DNA of 31,838 nucleotides from assembly GCF_000224145.3 (NCBI RefSeq), contig NW_004191391.1:30550-62387 (forward strand), read 5' to 3'. Shown one piece after another: positions 1 to 10,129 of the stretch (positions are counted from its first letter, which is position 1; each line of letters begins with the position of its first letter). Source of the DNA: Ciona intestinalis (Eukaryota; Chordata; Ascidiacea; Phlebobranchia; Cionidae). A model generated the notes under the pieces. It was not told the origin of the DNA. It did not search any database and worked only from the letters and a program-made list of their open reading frames with translations. The translations under genes and the position numbers were made by a program.

Positions 1-103
1 TACATACATGGTAACTCATAAGCTGGTGCGAGGTGTTAAACCTGTGTGATAACGAATGTCGTTTTCCGACCACGTGAGATAAAGTAAGTTACACTCATAC
101 TTA
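1..103 (+). mobile_element. SINE (Cics-1-like), 3' tail
   Basis: Family description: a tRNA-like head with A and B boxes, a core (gctgctaccattgtgggcg, ccttgggcaagacac, aacccagtggtcac), then a tail (ggtaactcgtaagctggc, gaaacagaacacccgtg, gtcgttttccggccacgcg) ending in attcattc. Here only the tail is in the window; it ends about 7 bp before the exon acceptor at 109. Confidence 0.85.
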
Positions 104-109
104 TTGTAG

Positions 110-3100
110 ATTCCCAGAGTGATGGATTGATGAACACATTGCTTCTTAATGTGTCAACATCAATTCCACCACCTTCCAACATACAAATGCAAAGATCAAG
201 TGATGGAAGCTTAGTCTTCACCTGGCAATCACCAACTGCGGTATTTCATTTCTTTTTTTTTAAATTTAATTTCGAAAAAAATTCGAAAAAAAATTTTTAA
301 AAAACACTTAAATTTTTATATTGATAGTTATTTAATAGGTAATACTTTTTTTTCAAATTTTAATATATGCTCTACTTTTTAGAATAATAATTTTAACAAT
401 AATTAATCTTAATGTAAACTTGTTAAGTGTCTTAAAAACTGTTTTTTTGTCTTTTTATTTTTATTTTTCTAATACTTTTTTTCTAATTTATATATATGAA
501 TCGCAGAACGGGATAATAGGACACCTTTTCATTATTTTTTTCGTCCTATTTAATAATAAACAAAGAACATTCAAAGAATTATAGAACCATATCCTTACAA
601 CTCCCATAGACCGTTGTTAATTGTTTAAAACACGATCAGGATATTTAGATATTATGTGCTAAAGTTGTCCCGTCTTCACCCTACTATGTCTTTGACTACA
701 ATAACAATAAATACATTAATTCAAATTTATCAGAAAGGTAGAATCTCATTGCAAAATGACAATGTTTAAGACAAAATAAAACTATTATGTCTAGGTGAAG
801 CGACCACGCTTATGTTCTTCCAATTAAATATAAATATGTTTTCAACTATAAGCGTGTTTTAATAACTTTAGTTTTGTCGCTATATCCTGTCTTTTTTTTC
901 AATTATTTCTAAATCTTTGCTACCGTAATTGAAAAGACAAACAAAGTTATTATTATATTATAAATATTTAAATAGTAGGGTGGGGGAAGATAGGACACCT
1001 TTAGCACAGAATAACTAAATATCCTGATCATGTTTTAAACAACTAACAATGGTTTATGGGAGTCGTGAGGATACGGTTTTATATTTCTTTGAATGCTCTT
1101 TGTTTACTACCAAATGTGACGGGAAAATAGAATGATAATGTGTCCCATCTTCCCCCACCCTACTATATGTTATATATTTCTCTATTACATATACTTTATA
1201 AGGCAGTAATACAATATATATTCTACAGTATGCAAGCAATTATATTGTTAAATATCGTGAAGTTTACCCATTTCTACAACATGAATATGTTGTAATGGAA
1301 TTATCTGGGAGTGATACAAGTGTAACAATGCCTTTTCTGCAAGAAGGTACGAATATCATTGTTTTTCACTTTTAGGCAAAAGCAAGTTAAATTAAAAAAC
1401 ATTAATTTTGAGTAAAATTTGACATGCAATTATTTATTGTTGTTTTTTCCCACAAGTTTACCAATGCCTTTCTTCAAAATTGGATAAACGTTATTTTAAT
1501 TTGACATGCAACTATTTATTATTATTTTTTCTTCCATTTTTGAAGAAAAGCAATTACAATCTAAAAAGCATTAACTTTTCGAATAAATTAATATTATGGT
1601 CCATTTTCAAAGTTGATTTTTATGATATCTACGCCTTCATAAAAAAGTTATCATAAAAAATATATGTTAAATTTGAATAACTTTGATGCAAACTTTTTGT
1701 TTTTTTCCACAAAGATATGAAATTGTGTTTTACTTGAAACAAAAAAAATACTTTTAAAAATATATTTTGAATTTAAACAATTTTTGATTCAAAATTTTTG
1801 TGTTTTTTTCCACATAGGAAAAAGGTATGAAATCGTGTTTTACTTGAAACAAAAAAAATACTTTTAAAAATATATTTTGAATTTAAACAATTTTTGATTC
1901 AAAATTTTTGTGTTTTTTTCCACATAGGAAAAAGGTATGAAATCGTGTTTTACTTGAAACAAAAAAAATACTTTTAAAAATATATTTTGAATTTAAACAA
2001 TTTTTGATTCAAAATTTTTGTGTTTTTTTCCACATAGGAAAAAGGTATGAAATCGTGTTTTACTCGAAACGTGGTGAATTTAGAAGTGATTCTGTTGTTG
2101 TTAATGTTGATGTACCAGTGTCCCAACAAGTAAGGAATTACTGCACAGATCCTGATACAGGTGCAACTTATGCAGTTGGGCAGGTATGTTTGATTCATAC
2201 TAATGGTTCTTAAAAAAAATTTTGTATTCTGTACCCTTTTAACAAAGTTCTAAATCAGATTTACCCCCAATATGTAATACGGGGGTTGATTTATTAAAAA
2301 GCAAAAACCAATAATTACATCAATTGTGGACGAATGCGCTTGCTTTTGGCAACGAGTTGTGGGTTCAAGGCTCGTCGCTGCTACCATTGTGGGCATATGT
2401 GTCCTTGGGCAAGACACTTAACGACAATTGCTCCCACCGAGTTTAATATTTTTTTTTTAATAATAAACTGTCTTTGCAGAATTGGCTTTCCAAAGCGGGT
2501 CTATTCCTTATGAACTGCACATGTCGTCCATCTCTCACAGTGGACTGCAGTAGTGGAGAATGGTGTCATACTGAGTATGGGGTTTTCAATAAGACAAATA
2601 CATGGCGGCAAGACAACCCAGAAAACAATAAAAAGGAAGAATGCGTTTGTAATGGAAGTTCTGGCTACACATGCTATCCAAGAAGTAAGATTTATTAGAA
2701 GTTTAACTTGGCTAGAATTAAACATAAATAGCTTGTTTATTGTCTGTCTGCAAAGTGGTGCTATCATTGTGGGCGAATGTGTCCTTGGGCAAGACACTTG
2801 ACGGCATTTGCTCCAACCCAGTGGTCTCTAATGGGTTGTCTAAATTATTAGCCACACATAAACAGTAAAGGAAAAATCCCTAAGAAATAATTACCCACAA
2901 AGTAACATACATGGTAACTCGTAAGCTGGCAAAAGGTGTATGAAACAGAACACCCATGTTTAACGACTGTCATTTTCCAGTCACGCAAGGATGAAGTAAG
3001 TTACATTCATTCATTCATACTCGTAAGCACGAGGTGTATGAAACAAAACACCCGTGTTTAACGACTGTCGTTTTCCAGCCACATCAGAATAAAGCAAGTT

Positions 3101-3278
3101 ACATTCATATTTATTTAATTTTTTAACTTTTATCTCAGATTGCCAAGATGGTGACCGATGGTATGATGAGGGTGAACCATGGACTTCTGATATTGATGGA
3201 TACATTTGTAACTGTGTGTGTCCAAGTGAACATACACAACCATGTACTTCCACATGCCGACCATCGATTCTTGGCCAA
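110..3278 (+). CDS. FN1: Fibronectin, 3' part: one FN3 module then three FN1 modules (partial gene)
   Basis: Extracellular matrix adhesion glycoprotein. Exons: 110-240, 1229-1346, 2038-2183, 2480-2684, 3139-3278; all have AG/GT borders and phases that join without a stop (start phase 1; then 0, 1, 0, 1, 0). Exons 1-3 give one type III module, from the IPPPSNIQ start through VFTWQSP, YIVKYREV and GKRYEIVFYS. The cysteine part follows. CTDPDTGATYAVGQNW with CTC aligns with vertebrate FN1 module 10, GEWCHTEYGVFNKTNTW with CVC aligns with module 11, and CQDGDRWYDEGEPW with CNCVC aligns with module 12. The order FN3-FN1-FN1-FN1 is the C-terminal architecture of vertebrate fibronectin. The upstream gene lies outside the window. 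The last coding exon is uncertain (see 4626-4655). Domain and alignment calls are by eye from knowledge of the family; orthology is an inference, but a strong one. Confidence 0.88.
505..689 (-). mobile_element. MITE family A (Cimi-1-like), reverse copy
   Basis: Family description: about 195 bp; both ends read inward as tatagtagggtgggggaag then atgggacacctttt, followed by unequal interiors. The forward interior starts with agcacataatatcc, and the reverse interior starts with cattctattttctcg. TA is the probable target duplication. This copy lies in a fibronectin intron and its left end is decayed. Confidence 0.85.
788..957 (+). mobile_element. Repeat element R, forward
   Basis: Family description: about 180 bp, starting near gtgtagcgaccacgctt, with tgtcgctatatcctgtc and tcgctaccgtaatcg in the middle and an (ATT)n tail, which suggests a SINE-like or other non-autonomous retroelement. 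Seven copies here. I do not recognise the family. Confidence 0.8.
973..1167 (+). mobile_element. MITE family A, forward copy
   Basis: Both ends intact, in the fibronectin intron, ending 62 bp before the exon at 1229. Confidence 0.93.
1695..2064 (+). repeat. 110-bp tandem repeat carrying an intron-exon junction
   Basis: cacatagg acceptors recur at 1811, 1921 and 2031 (period 110), each followed by the first about 28 bases of the fibronectin exon starting at 2038. A degenerate fourth copy starts near 1707. Only the last copy continues into coding sequence. Confidence 0.95.
2325..2448 (+). mobile_element. SINE, head and core fragment
   Basis: B-box-like gggttcaaggctcg and the core are present; no tail. 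Fibronectin intron before the exon at 2480. Confidence 0.8.
2715..2757 (+). mobile_element. Repeat element R, head fragment
   Basis: aattaaacataaatagcttg then tgtctgtctgc matches the start of the R copy at 25474; here it is fused to a SINE core. Confidence 0.55.
2757..3115 (+). mobile_element. SINE with duplicated tail
   Basis: Core and full tail, then a second tail copy (about 3021-3110). Ends 23 bp before the exon at 3139. Confidence 0.88.
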
Positions 3279-3317
3279 GTAAGTAAAGTGTCCGACACCG
3301 GTTTGTCGTACATAAAA

Positions 3318-3690
3318 ATAATACTTAACGGCAATTGCTCCATCCCAGTGGTCACCACACAGCCACATATAAAAATAAAAAAATCCAAAAAAATAATCAC
3401 CTACAAAGTAACATACATGGTAACTCGTAAGCTGGTACGTCTGCCTGTAACCCAGAGGTAATGGGTTCAAAGCTCTTCGCTGCTACCATTGTGTGGTGTA
3501 TGTGTCCTTGGGCAAGACACTTAACAGCAATTGCTTCAACCCAGTGGTCACAAATGGGTTGTCCATATTATCAGTCATACAGAAAAAAAAAAAAATTGAC
3601 CCAAAAATAATCACCCACGAAGTAACATACGTGATAACTCGTAAGCTGGCACGAGGTGTATAAAACAGAACACCTGTGTTATAACTGTAG
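3318..3690 (+). mobile_element. Two overlapping SINE copies
   Basis: A core-plus-tail copy (about 3318-3435) is cut at gtaagctggtacg and runs straight into the head of a second, near-full copy (ctgcctgtaacccagagg) that keeps core and tail. Confidence 0.85.
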
Positions 3691-3741
3691 AATATATAAT
3701 AATATATGTGTTATACTGTAGAATATATAATAATATATTCA
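3677..3741 (+). repeat. 33-bp tandem duplication
   Basis: Two copies of an AT-rich unit containing actgtagaatatataataat, beside a SINE tail. Confidence 0.85.
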
Positions 3742-3885
3742 GTCAAGAAGTGGAAGAATATGTTTAATATTGTGTTACAGATTTTTTGTGAATGAAAGTA
3801 GTTTTGGGATAAGGCTGTAATTTTTTTAACATATTTTTCTTTCTAAATGCACTAGAGGATTGTACAGTATAAATATAATTTATAA

Positions 3886-4125
3886 ATGAATGAATGTAAC
3901 TTACTTTATCCCAGAGTGGCTGGAAAACAACAGTCGTAATAACACAGGTGTTCTGTTTCATACACCTCGTGCCAGCCTACGAGTTACCATGTATGTTACT
4001 TTGTAGGTGATTATTTTTTATGAGATATTTTTTAATTTTTTTGTGGTTATGGTTGATACTTTGGACAACCCATTAGTGACCACTGTGTTGGAGCAATTGT
4101 CATTAAGTGTCTTGCCCAAGAACTA
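3886..4125 (-). mobile_element. SINE, reverse copy without head
   Basis: Tail and core in reverse orientation, from aatgaatg to gtcttgcccaag. Confidence 0.88.
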
Positions 4126-4625
4126 TTCCTTACTAATTAAGGAAGAACATTACGAACATGACTTTTAAAACTGACATTTGGCAAACTTACAGATATATTC
4201 GAATTAGGTGAATAAAATTACTTTGCAATGTTTGAATACCAATATAAAATAAACACAGCAAAACTTATTATTATTACGTTAGATAACATAAATGTTTTTA
4301 TCCTTAATGAAAGCAGTATTATTTTTAAACAATAAACAAGCGAAAAAAACTCTGTAATTAACGGTAAATATAACAATTGTTAAAATGGTTAATATTGTGT
4401 ATAATGTTGATGCGGGCTGAATTAGTGTAAAAATCCTCCAGGAAAATGTTTTGTAATCTTAAAGGACCAACGTCTGACATAGAATGCATACGCTAATGCT
4501 GTTTCGCCGTATGGCAGATAAAAAAATGGTCCTTTGAAATTACAAACAAAAGTTCCAGAAAATTTTTTTCATGTTTATGGGGTAATATATGAAAAGTGCT
4601 TATAATAAAATTGTTTCTTTTTTAG

Positions 4626-4811
4626 GATATCGGTTTCGAAAGCAAGCGTCGTTAATTTTACTGGCAGTGGTGTTCAGTAAAAAAACGGCAACTGTTTCTG
4701 TTCCTGTCATTGCTTTATGCAATGCACAATTTTGTTTTACTTTTTGATTTCCAATGTCCCGAATTTCGGAACATTTTTCGTTGAATAAACTTTGAAGTGA
4801 TTGCAAATTGT
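4626..4811 (+). CDS. Candidate terminal exon and 3'UTR of the fibronectin gene
   Basis: A pyrimidine-rich tract ending in tttttttag precedes 4626. Reading on in phase 0 from the exon ending at 3278 gives DIGFESKRR and a TAA stop at 4653-4655. An AATAAA lies at 4784-4789. Two other short acceptor-plus-stop options fit the same phase: 3781-3795 (IFCE, stop) and 4193-4207 (IYSN, stop). None matches the cysteine-containing tail that dimerises vertebrate fibronectin. Only cDNA could choose between them. Confidence 0.3.
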
Positions 4812-4995
4812 GAAAATGTTGATGAAAATTCAGAATACTGAGTTACCAGTGACTTTCTCGTTGCTTTTCTCATTTTGATCAAAAGTCAAGTTGACGTTGC
4901 CGTATGTATTATGGTCCCCTTGTTGTTTAAATTTACCTGCTGTATAAAGAAACAATGGCAAAAAGTCAATCAGTAATAATGCAGTTGAAAAAATA

Positions 4996-5178
4996 TATAG
5001 TAGGGTGGGAGAAGATCGGACACCTTTAGCACATAATATTCAAATATCCTAATCGTGTTTTAACAATTAACAACGTCGGAGTCGTGAGGACACGGTTTTG
5101 CTTCGAATGTTTTTGGTTTACTACCAAATGAGAGGATAAAATAGAATACAAAGGTGCCCCATACCCCACCCTACTATA
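4996..5178 (+). mobile_element. MITE family A, forward copy
   Basis: Both ends present, small internal losses. Lies between the fibronectin gene and SLC10 copy A. Confidence 0.92.
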
Positions 5179-5244
5179 TAAACGTTAAACTTAAAACCTG
5201 CCCCTGAGTTAGGAATATATTAAATGAATCAATATCATATATCA

Positions 5245-5435
5245 AGTAAAGTGGGGTGGGGGGGAGATGGGACACCTATTCATTCTATTTTCTTGTCCAA
5301 TTTCTTAAGAACATTCAAACAATTATCAAATCGTATCCTCACGACTCCCATAGACCGTTGTCAATTGCCTAAAACACGATCAGGATAATTGGATACTATG
5401 TGCTAAAGGTGCCCACCTTCCCCTACATGACTATA
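5245..5435 (-). mobile_element. MITE family A, reverse copy
   Basis: Left end gtggggtggggggg, right end decayed (ctacatgactata). It ends 38 bp past the SLC10-A stop codon, so it is probably transcribed in the 3'UTR. Confidence 0.9.
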
Positions 5436-5472
5436 AATACGTTAAGCTGTGCATGTTAAAGTACAACTGCAT

Positions 5473-8400
5473 TTACACACCCGGTGCCTTTAGTTCGTCT
5501 GAAGTGTCCTCTTTTTTGCACTTTTGTTTGTAAGCCACAAAAACGATGATAATTACGACAATCCAAGCGGCCTGTTCAAAAATGGTATAAAGTTATGAAT
5601 CACATCATAATAATAATAACTTTTGTTTGTCTCTTGGATTACGGTAGCAAAGATTTAGATATAAATATTTTTAACAAAAAGACAGGATATAGCGACAAAA
5701 CAACAGTTGTTAAAACACGCTTACAGTTAAAACATATTTACATTTAATTGGAAGAAAATAAGCGTGGTCGCTACATTATAATTTTTGTTTCCAATAAATA
5801 CCTGGCTGACTAAATAAATAACTGGGAATAGGATCATTCTTCCTGTTTCTTGCAGAGTGAATCCAGATAGTTGTATTATTGAGATCGCCAGCTGAGTGTT
5901 TTGAACTCCGGTTTCAAGACTTACCGTACGTCTTTGGTAATGATGGAGTCGTATGCGTGGAATCAATGATATAATCGAAGATATTGCTGATAAATTGAGA
6001 TGTCAGATTAGAAACGCAGAGTAACTCAGTGAAAGATTAAATGGAACTTACCTAATCCTCGCGTGGCCAGAAAACGGCAGTCGTTATGACACGAGTGTTC
6101 CGTTTCAGATACTTTGAGCCAGCTTGCGAGTTACCAAGTAGGCTATGTTACTTTATGGGTGATTGTTTTTTGGGGGGATTTTGTGTGATAATTTGGACAA
6201 CCTAAACACTTTGCCAAGGCAACCCAGTGGTCACTAATTGCCTATGGGTTGTTTAAAATGTCCGCGATCATAAAAAAACAAAAGTCCACAAGTTACTTTT
6301 GCTTGTATACGAGCCAAGGTGGATGAAACAGAACACCCATTATAAAATCTGTCGTTTTCCAGCCACGCGAGGATAAAGCAAACTATATTCATGCATTCGT
6401 ATAGTAGAAAGGGGGTAGATGGGACATCTTTTTATGCCAATTTCTCTTCCAATTTGGTAGTGAACAAAGAGCATTCAACGAATTCTAAAATCACATCCTT
6501 GCAACTCCGATAGACCGTTGTTAATTGTTTAAAACACGATCAGGACGTTTAGATATTATGTGCTAAATGTGTCCCTTATCCCACCCTACTATACATTCAT
6601 TCATTGTATGACTTACTGTATCCGAGTATCATCCCAATTGCAGGAAAAATTGCTGCGCAAACAATCTGACTTGGAAGAATGGACCACACTCCGTTAAAAG
6701 TAACAATTGAAATCACAGCGACTACAATTATTGCAATGGCTCCGAGGATTGATAGAATCTGAATTTGTGAATGAATACATGTAACTCACTTTATCCTCGC
6801 GTGTCCAGAAAATGACTGTTGTTAAACACTGGTGTTCTGTTTCATACACCTCATGCCAGCTTATGAGTTATCAAGTATGTTATTTTATGAGTGGTTGTTT
6901 TTTTATGTGTAGATGATAACTTGGACAACTCATTAGTGACCACTGGGTTGGAGCAATTGCCGTTAAGTGTCTTGCCGAAGGACACATATGCCCACAATAG
7001 CAGCAGCGACAAGCCTTGAACCCATTACCTCTAGGTAAGAGGCAGGCGCCATAACCACTTATTTGTCCAGACATACCTTAACTAGTTTCTCTGCATGGCG
7101 AGGAAATCTCCATCTGATAATCATTCCAAGCGCTATTGGTACAATCAACGCTGCTAAAGTGACGCCTGTAATAAAAGATAGGAGATTAGATAATTTAAAA
7201 CTAACTATATAGTAGGGTGGGAAAAAATGGGATACCTTTTCATTCAATTTTCTCATCCCATTTAGTAGTAAGCAAAATAAAGAAATATATAACTGTCTCC
7301 TCACGACTCACCCATGGACCGTTGGATATATAGTCTATTATGTATTAACTGGGACTTGTTAAAATAAGTTTTCCCAGCTAGATTTTTGACTGTAGTGAGC
7401 GTGCTGTTATATATAGTAGGGTAGAGGGAGATGGGACACCTTTAGCACAGAATATCTAAATATCCTGATCATGTTTTAAACAATTAACAACGGGTTATGG
7501 AAGTCGTGAGGATAGGGTTTTATATTTCCTTGAATGTTCTTTGTTTACTACCAAATGTGACGAGAAAATATAGAATGATAATGTGTCCCATCTTCTCCCA
7601 CCTTACTATATTTACATTTGATTATTCCGGCGCCGTGGCATAGAGTGGTTATAGTGGTTAGCGCGCCTGCCTGTAACCCAGAGGTGATGGGTTCGAGACT
7701 CGCCGCTGCTACCATTGTGAGCGTATATGCCTTTGGGCAAGATACTTAACGGCAATTTCTCCAACCCAGTGGTCACTAATGTCACTAAATTTCCTATTCT
7801 TCGCTACCATAATCGAAGAGACATTTAAAGTTATTAGTATTAATATATTATTACCTAACGTTTCAAAGGGTACCACCATCGATTGATCAAATCCAAGTGT
7901 GTAGATGTACAAGAGAAGCGGCATCATTCCCAATCCTAACGTGCTTGATACTGTTGTCATTGTTATGCTGTAAAAATATCAACTTTACAACGAGCAGCAC
8001 AACAACAATATGTTTTTAACTGTAAGCGTGGTTTAACAACTGTTGTTTGTCGCTATATCCTGTCTATCGTTTTTATATCTTCGCTACCGTAACCGAAGAG
8101 ACGAATAAAGTTGTACTATTATTATAGTACTGTGGGGTAAAATAGGACACCTTTAGCACATAATATCCAAATATCTTGAAAATGTTTTTAACAATTAACA
8201 ACGGTCAATGAGAGTCGTGAGGATATGGCTTTATAATTCTGTGAATGTTCTTTGTTTCCTACCAAATTCGACAAGAAAATAGAACGAAAAGGTGTCCCAA
8301 CTTCCCCCACCCTACCATATGATAACAATAATTTGAAGAGGAATTAAAAACCTATAAAAAACAAAAGCAAAGAACAATAGGAAACCAACGGACCAAATAC

Positions 8401-9450
8401 GTTGAAACATTACTCCTAAAACCAGACCCTTTATATAGTAGGGTGGGGGAAGATGGGACACCTTTTTATCCCATTTTCTCGTACCATTTGGTATTAAACA
8501 AAAAACATTTAAAGAATTATAAACCCGAATCCTCACGACTTCTATATGACGTTGTCAATTGTTTAAAACACGATCAGGATTTTCGGATATTAAGTGCTAA
8601 AGGTGTCCCATCTTACCCCATCCCACTATACCTTTATAGAGGCAAAAAATAAAGAATAATTTTAAAAACCTCAAATCCATGTCTCCGTCTATCCAATACG
8701 CAGCAATATTTGAAGTTGATCCACCAGGACATGCACCCAAAATCAACAAAGCCAATGTTTCTGGTTCTGGCATTTGAAATGCCTTTGCAAGGCCAAATGC
8801 TATCGATGGCATTATAACTAGAAAAACATGAAAATACGGGTATTTATTTCTGTAGCATTAAAAATACAAAGAGTGTGTAAAAATGTGGTTATGTTTTCTG
8901 AAACAATAAAAATGCAATCAGTATCTGTAGAGACGATTATTTTTTTTCTGAGTCAATAAAAACACGAACAATTTGTGAAAATGTGTTAATTTTTTTGTTG
9001 AATCGTGGAAAAAATACGAACAGTATAAAAGGCGGTTATTTTTTTCTAAATCAATAAAAATACGAACTACGTGTGAAAATGTGTTCAATTATTTTCTGAA
9101 GCATTAAAAACACGAACAGTATCTGAAAAGCGGTTATTTTTTTTAAGACAATAAAAGCACGAACAGTATGTGAACATTTGTTCATTTTTTTCTGAAACAT
9201 TTAAAATACGAACAATATACTTACCAAACTGGCAGAAGAATCCCACGATCACGCCGGATGGTTTTTTGAGATGTTTAATTACTTTTGGAAATTCTACTGC
9301 GCAACCCATTCCGATCATTATGATGGCCAGCATGACAGTAATCAGTATGTTTAGTATCTGTCGTGAGGGGTCTGGTTTGGGAAAGTTACCACCAGTCCCA
9401 TTGATGGTTCCGTTAGTGGTAACATTCGGAGCAAACGTAGTAATATCCAT
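5473..9450 (-). CDS. SLC10-family sodium/bile-acid cotransporter-like protein, copy A (333 aa, complete)
   Basis: Predicted Na+-coupled plasma-membrane symporter of the SLC10 (ASBT/NTCP-like) family; the substrate could be a bile acid or a sulfated steroid or alcohol. Exons in coding order: 9450-9225, 8817-8670, 7967-7855, 7165-7077, 6758-6617, 5986-5802, 5571-5473. They total 1002 nt in one frame with consistent phases (1, 2, 1, 0, 1, 0). The N-terminus carries three N-glycosylation sequons (NVT, NGT, NGT). Family marks are MGCAVEF (about 48-54), CPGGSTSN (105-112, sodium-site region), the start of transmembrane segment 4 at MTTVSSTLGLGMMP, and ETGVQNTQ (264-271), which holds the conserved Glu and Gln of the Na+ site. 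The lysine-rich tail is cytosolic. Family members run about 340-350 aa, so this copy is full length. Residue 76 is Val where relatives usually have Gly before IMP. The start is the first ATG, before the glycosylated head. Confidence 0.92.
5607..5775 (-). mobile_element. Repeat element R, reverse
   Basis: Fills most of the 230-bp last intron of SLC10-A, 36 bp from one splice site and 27 bp from the other. Confidence 0.85.
6046..6205 (-). mobile_element. SINE tail, reverse (left arm of an inverted pair)
   Basis: Reverse tail ending near gataatttggacaacc, directly followed by a forward SINE. Confidence 0.85.
6206..6398 (+). mobile_element. SINE, forward (right arm of an inverted pair)
   Basis: Core fragment (aacccagtggtcac) and tail (gaaacagaacaccc); the tail is interrupted by the MITE at 6400. 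Confidence 0.85.
6400..6593 (-). mobile_element. MITE family A, reverse copy nested in a SINE tail
   Basis: Sits in SLC10-A intron 5, inserted within the attcattc tail of the preceding SINE, whose repeat continues after it. It ends 23 bp from the exon 5 donor. Confidence 0.92.
6773..7068 (-). mobile_element. SINE, near full-length reverse copy
   Basis: Tail, core and the tRNA-like head (reverse of ggttatggcgcctgcctc). SLC10-A intron 4; its head end lies within 10 bp of the exon 4 donor. Confidence 0.92.
7207..7325 (-). mobile_element. MITE family A, truncated reverse copy
   Basis: Left end and middle are present as far as ggaccgttgg; the rest is lost. In SLC10-A intron 3. Confidence 0.88.
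7411..7610 (+). mobile_element. MITE family A, forward copy
   Basis: Full length with both ends, SLC10-A intron 3. Confidence 0.93.
7628..7783 (+). mobile_element. SINE, head and core, truncated
   Basis: Best tRNA-like head in the window: gcgccgtggcatagagtgg and gggttcgagactcgc. Breaks off in the core and joins an R element fragment at about 7785. Confidence 0.88.
7785..7853 (+). mobile_element. Repeat element R, 3' fragment at a splice donor
   Basis: tcttcgctaccataatcgaa then an AT-rich tail that runs into the donor of SLC10-A exon 3 (minus gtaataat). Confidence 0.75.
8008..8122 (+). mobile_element. Repeat element R, forward, head lost
   Basis: SLC10-A intron 2, tail attattata joined to the MITE at 8123. 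Confidence 0.82.
8123..8319 (+). mobile_element. MITE family A, forward copy
   Basis: Full length, left end tatagtactgtggggtaa. In SLC10-A intron 2, directly after an R element tail. Confidence 0.92.
8432..8630 (-). mobile_element. MITE family A, reverse copy
   Basis: Full length, SLC10-A intron 2, ending 39 bp from the exon 2 donor. Confidence 0.93.
8828..9222. repeat. Degenerate minisatellite in SLC10-A intron 1
   Basis: About 7-8 copies of a 50-60 bp unit around tctgaaacaataaaaatacg and aacagtatgtgaaaatgtg. The last copy runs into the splice donor of exon 1. Confidence 0.85.
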
Positions 9451-9533
9451 TTTAAACAGAAATCTATCGGAATATACAAATTCTAGTTGCTGACAAAAAA
9501 TATTTTAAGAATATACTCGGCAGGGTGTTTAGA

Positions 9534-9731
9534 TGTAGTAGGTTGGGAAAAGATGGGACGCCTTTTCATTCTGTTTTCTCGTACCATTTTGTAGAAAGCA
9601 AAGAACATTCTAAGAATTATAAAACCGTATCCTCACGACTCCTGTCAGGCCGTTTTTAATTGTTTAAAACACAATTAGAATATTTGAATATTACGTGCTA
9701 AAGATGTCCCATCTTCCGCCACATTAGTATA
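9534..9731 (-). mobile_element. MITE family A, reverse copy upstream of SLC10-A
   Basis: Begins 84 bp upstream of the SLC10-A start codon. The ends have point changes (gtagtaggttgggaaaag). SLC10-B has a copy in the same orientation at nearly the same distance. Confidence 0.92.
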
Positions 9732-10129
9732 TGTTTTCAGCACCTCATGTCCTGTGACTTTATTCTGACATACTTTTACTTAATAAGTATCACATAACAT
9801 AACCGTCGTCATTTATACCCCAGCAAAATCATAAACCGTAGATATGAAATTGATCAAACAGTTATGAAGTATGACGAAATTTTATTGCGTTATTAATAAA
9901 ATATTTCCAAAAACCGAGCGCGATAAAAATTTTATTATTTTAATGTAACTTTTTACTATCGTTCTTTTATTTGAAGGTTTCGTTGAAAATACGTTTCATA
10001 TTCTAATTAAATAATATGTTTTGTTGGCCTATTTCTTTCGTAATACCTCCACGGGTAAATCCCAATGGCTTGCGCAATGTTTGTTGGTCGTCAAGGCTTA
10101 CTGGAAATTCTGCAGCCTAGTTGTATTAA
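9732..10129. other. Intergenic, nothing recognised
   Basis: AT-rich sequence upstream of SLC10-A and its MITE. No coding exon, RNA or known repeat seen. Confidence 0.6.

Noticed and set aside
2004..2213. Frame starting with an ATG at 2004
   Set aside because: The ATG lies in the 110-bp intronic repeat; the coding part is the exon 2038-2183.
2501..2797. 98-codon minus-strand frame opposite a fibronectin exon
   Set aside because: Shadow of the plus-strand exon 2480-2684, whose splice sites and FN1 motifs are clear.
4438..4490. Possible fibronectin last exon after tcctccag with Cys codons
   Set aside because: The cysteine-containing frame needs a different phase from the exon ending at 3278; in the correct phase it stops after four codons.
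7628..7700. tRNA-like sequence with A and B boxes
   Set aside because: It is a SINE head: no paired acceptor stem, followed by the SINE core; same for 7000-7068 (minus), 23475 and 27058.
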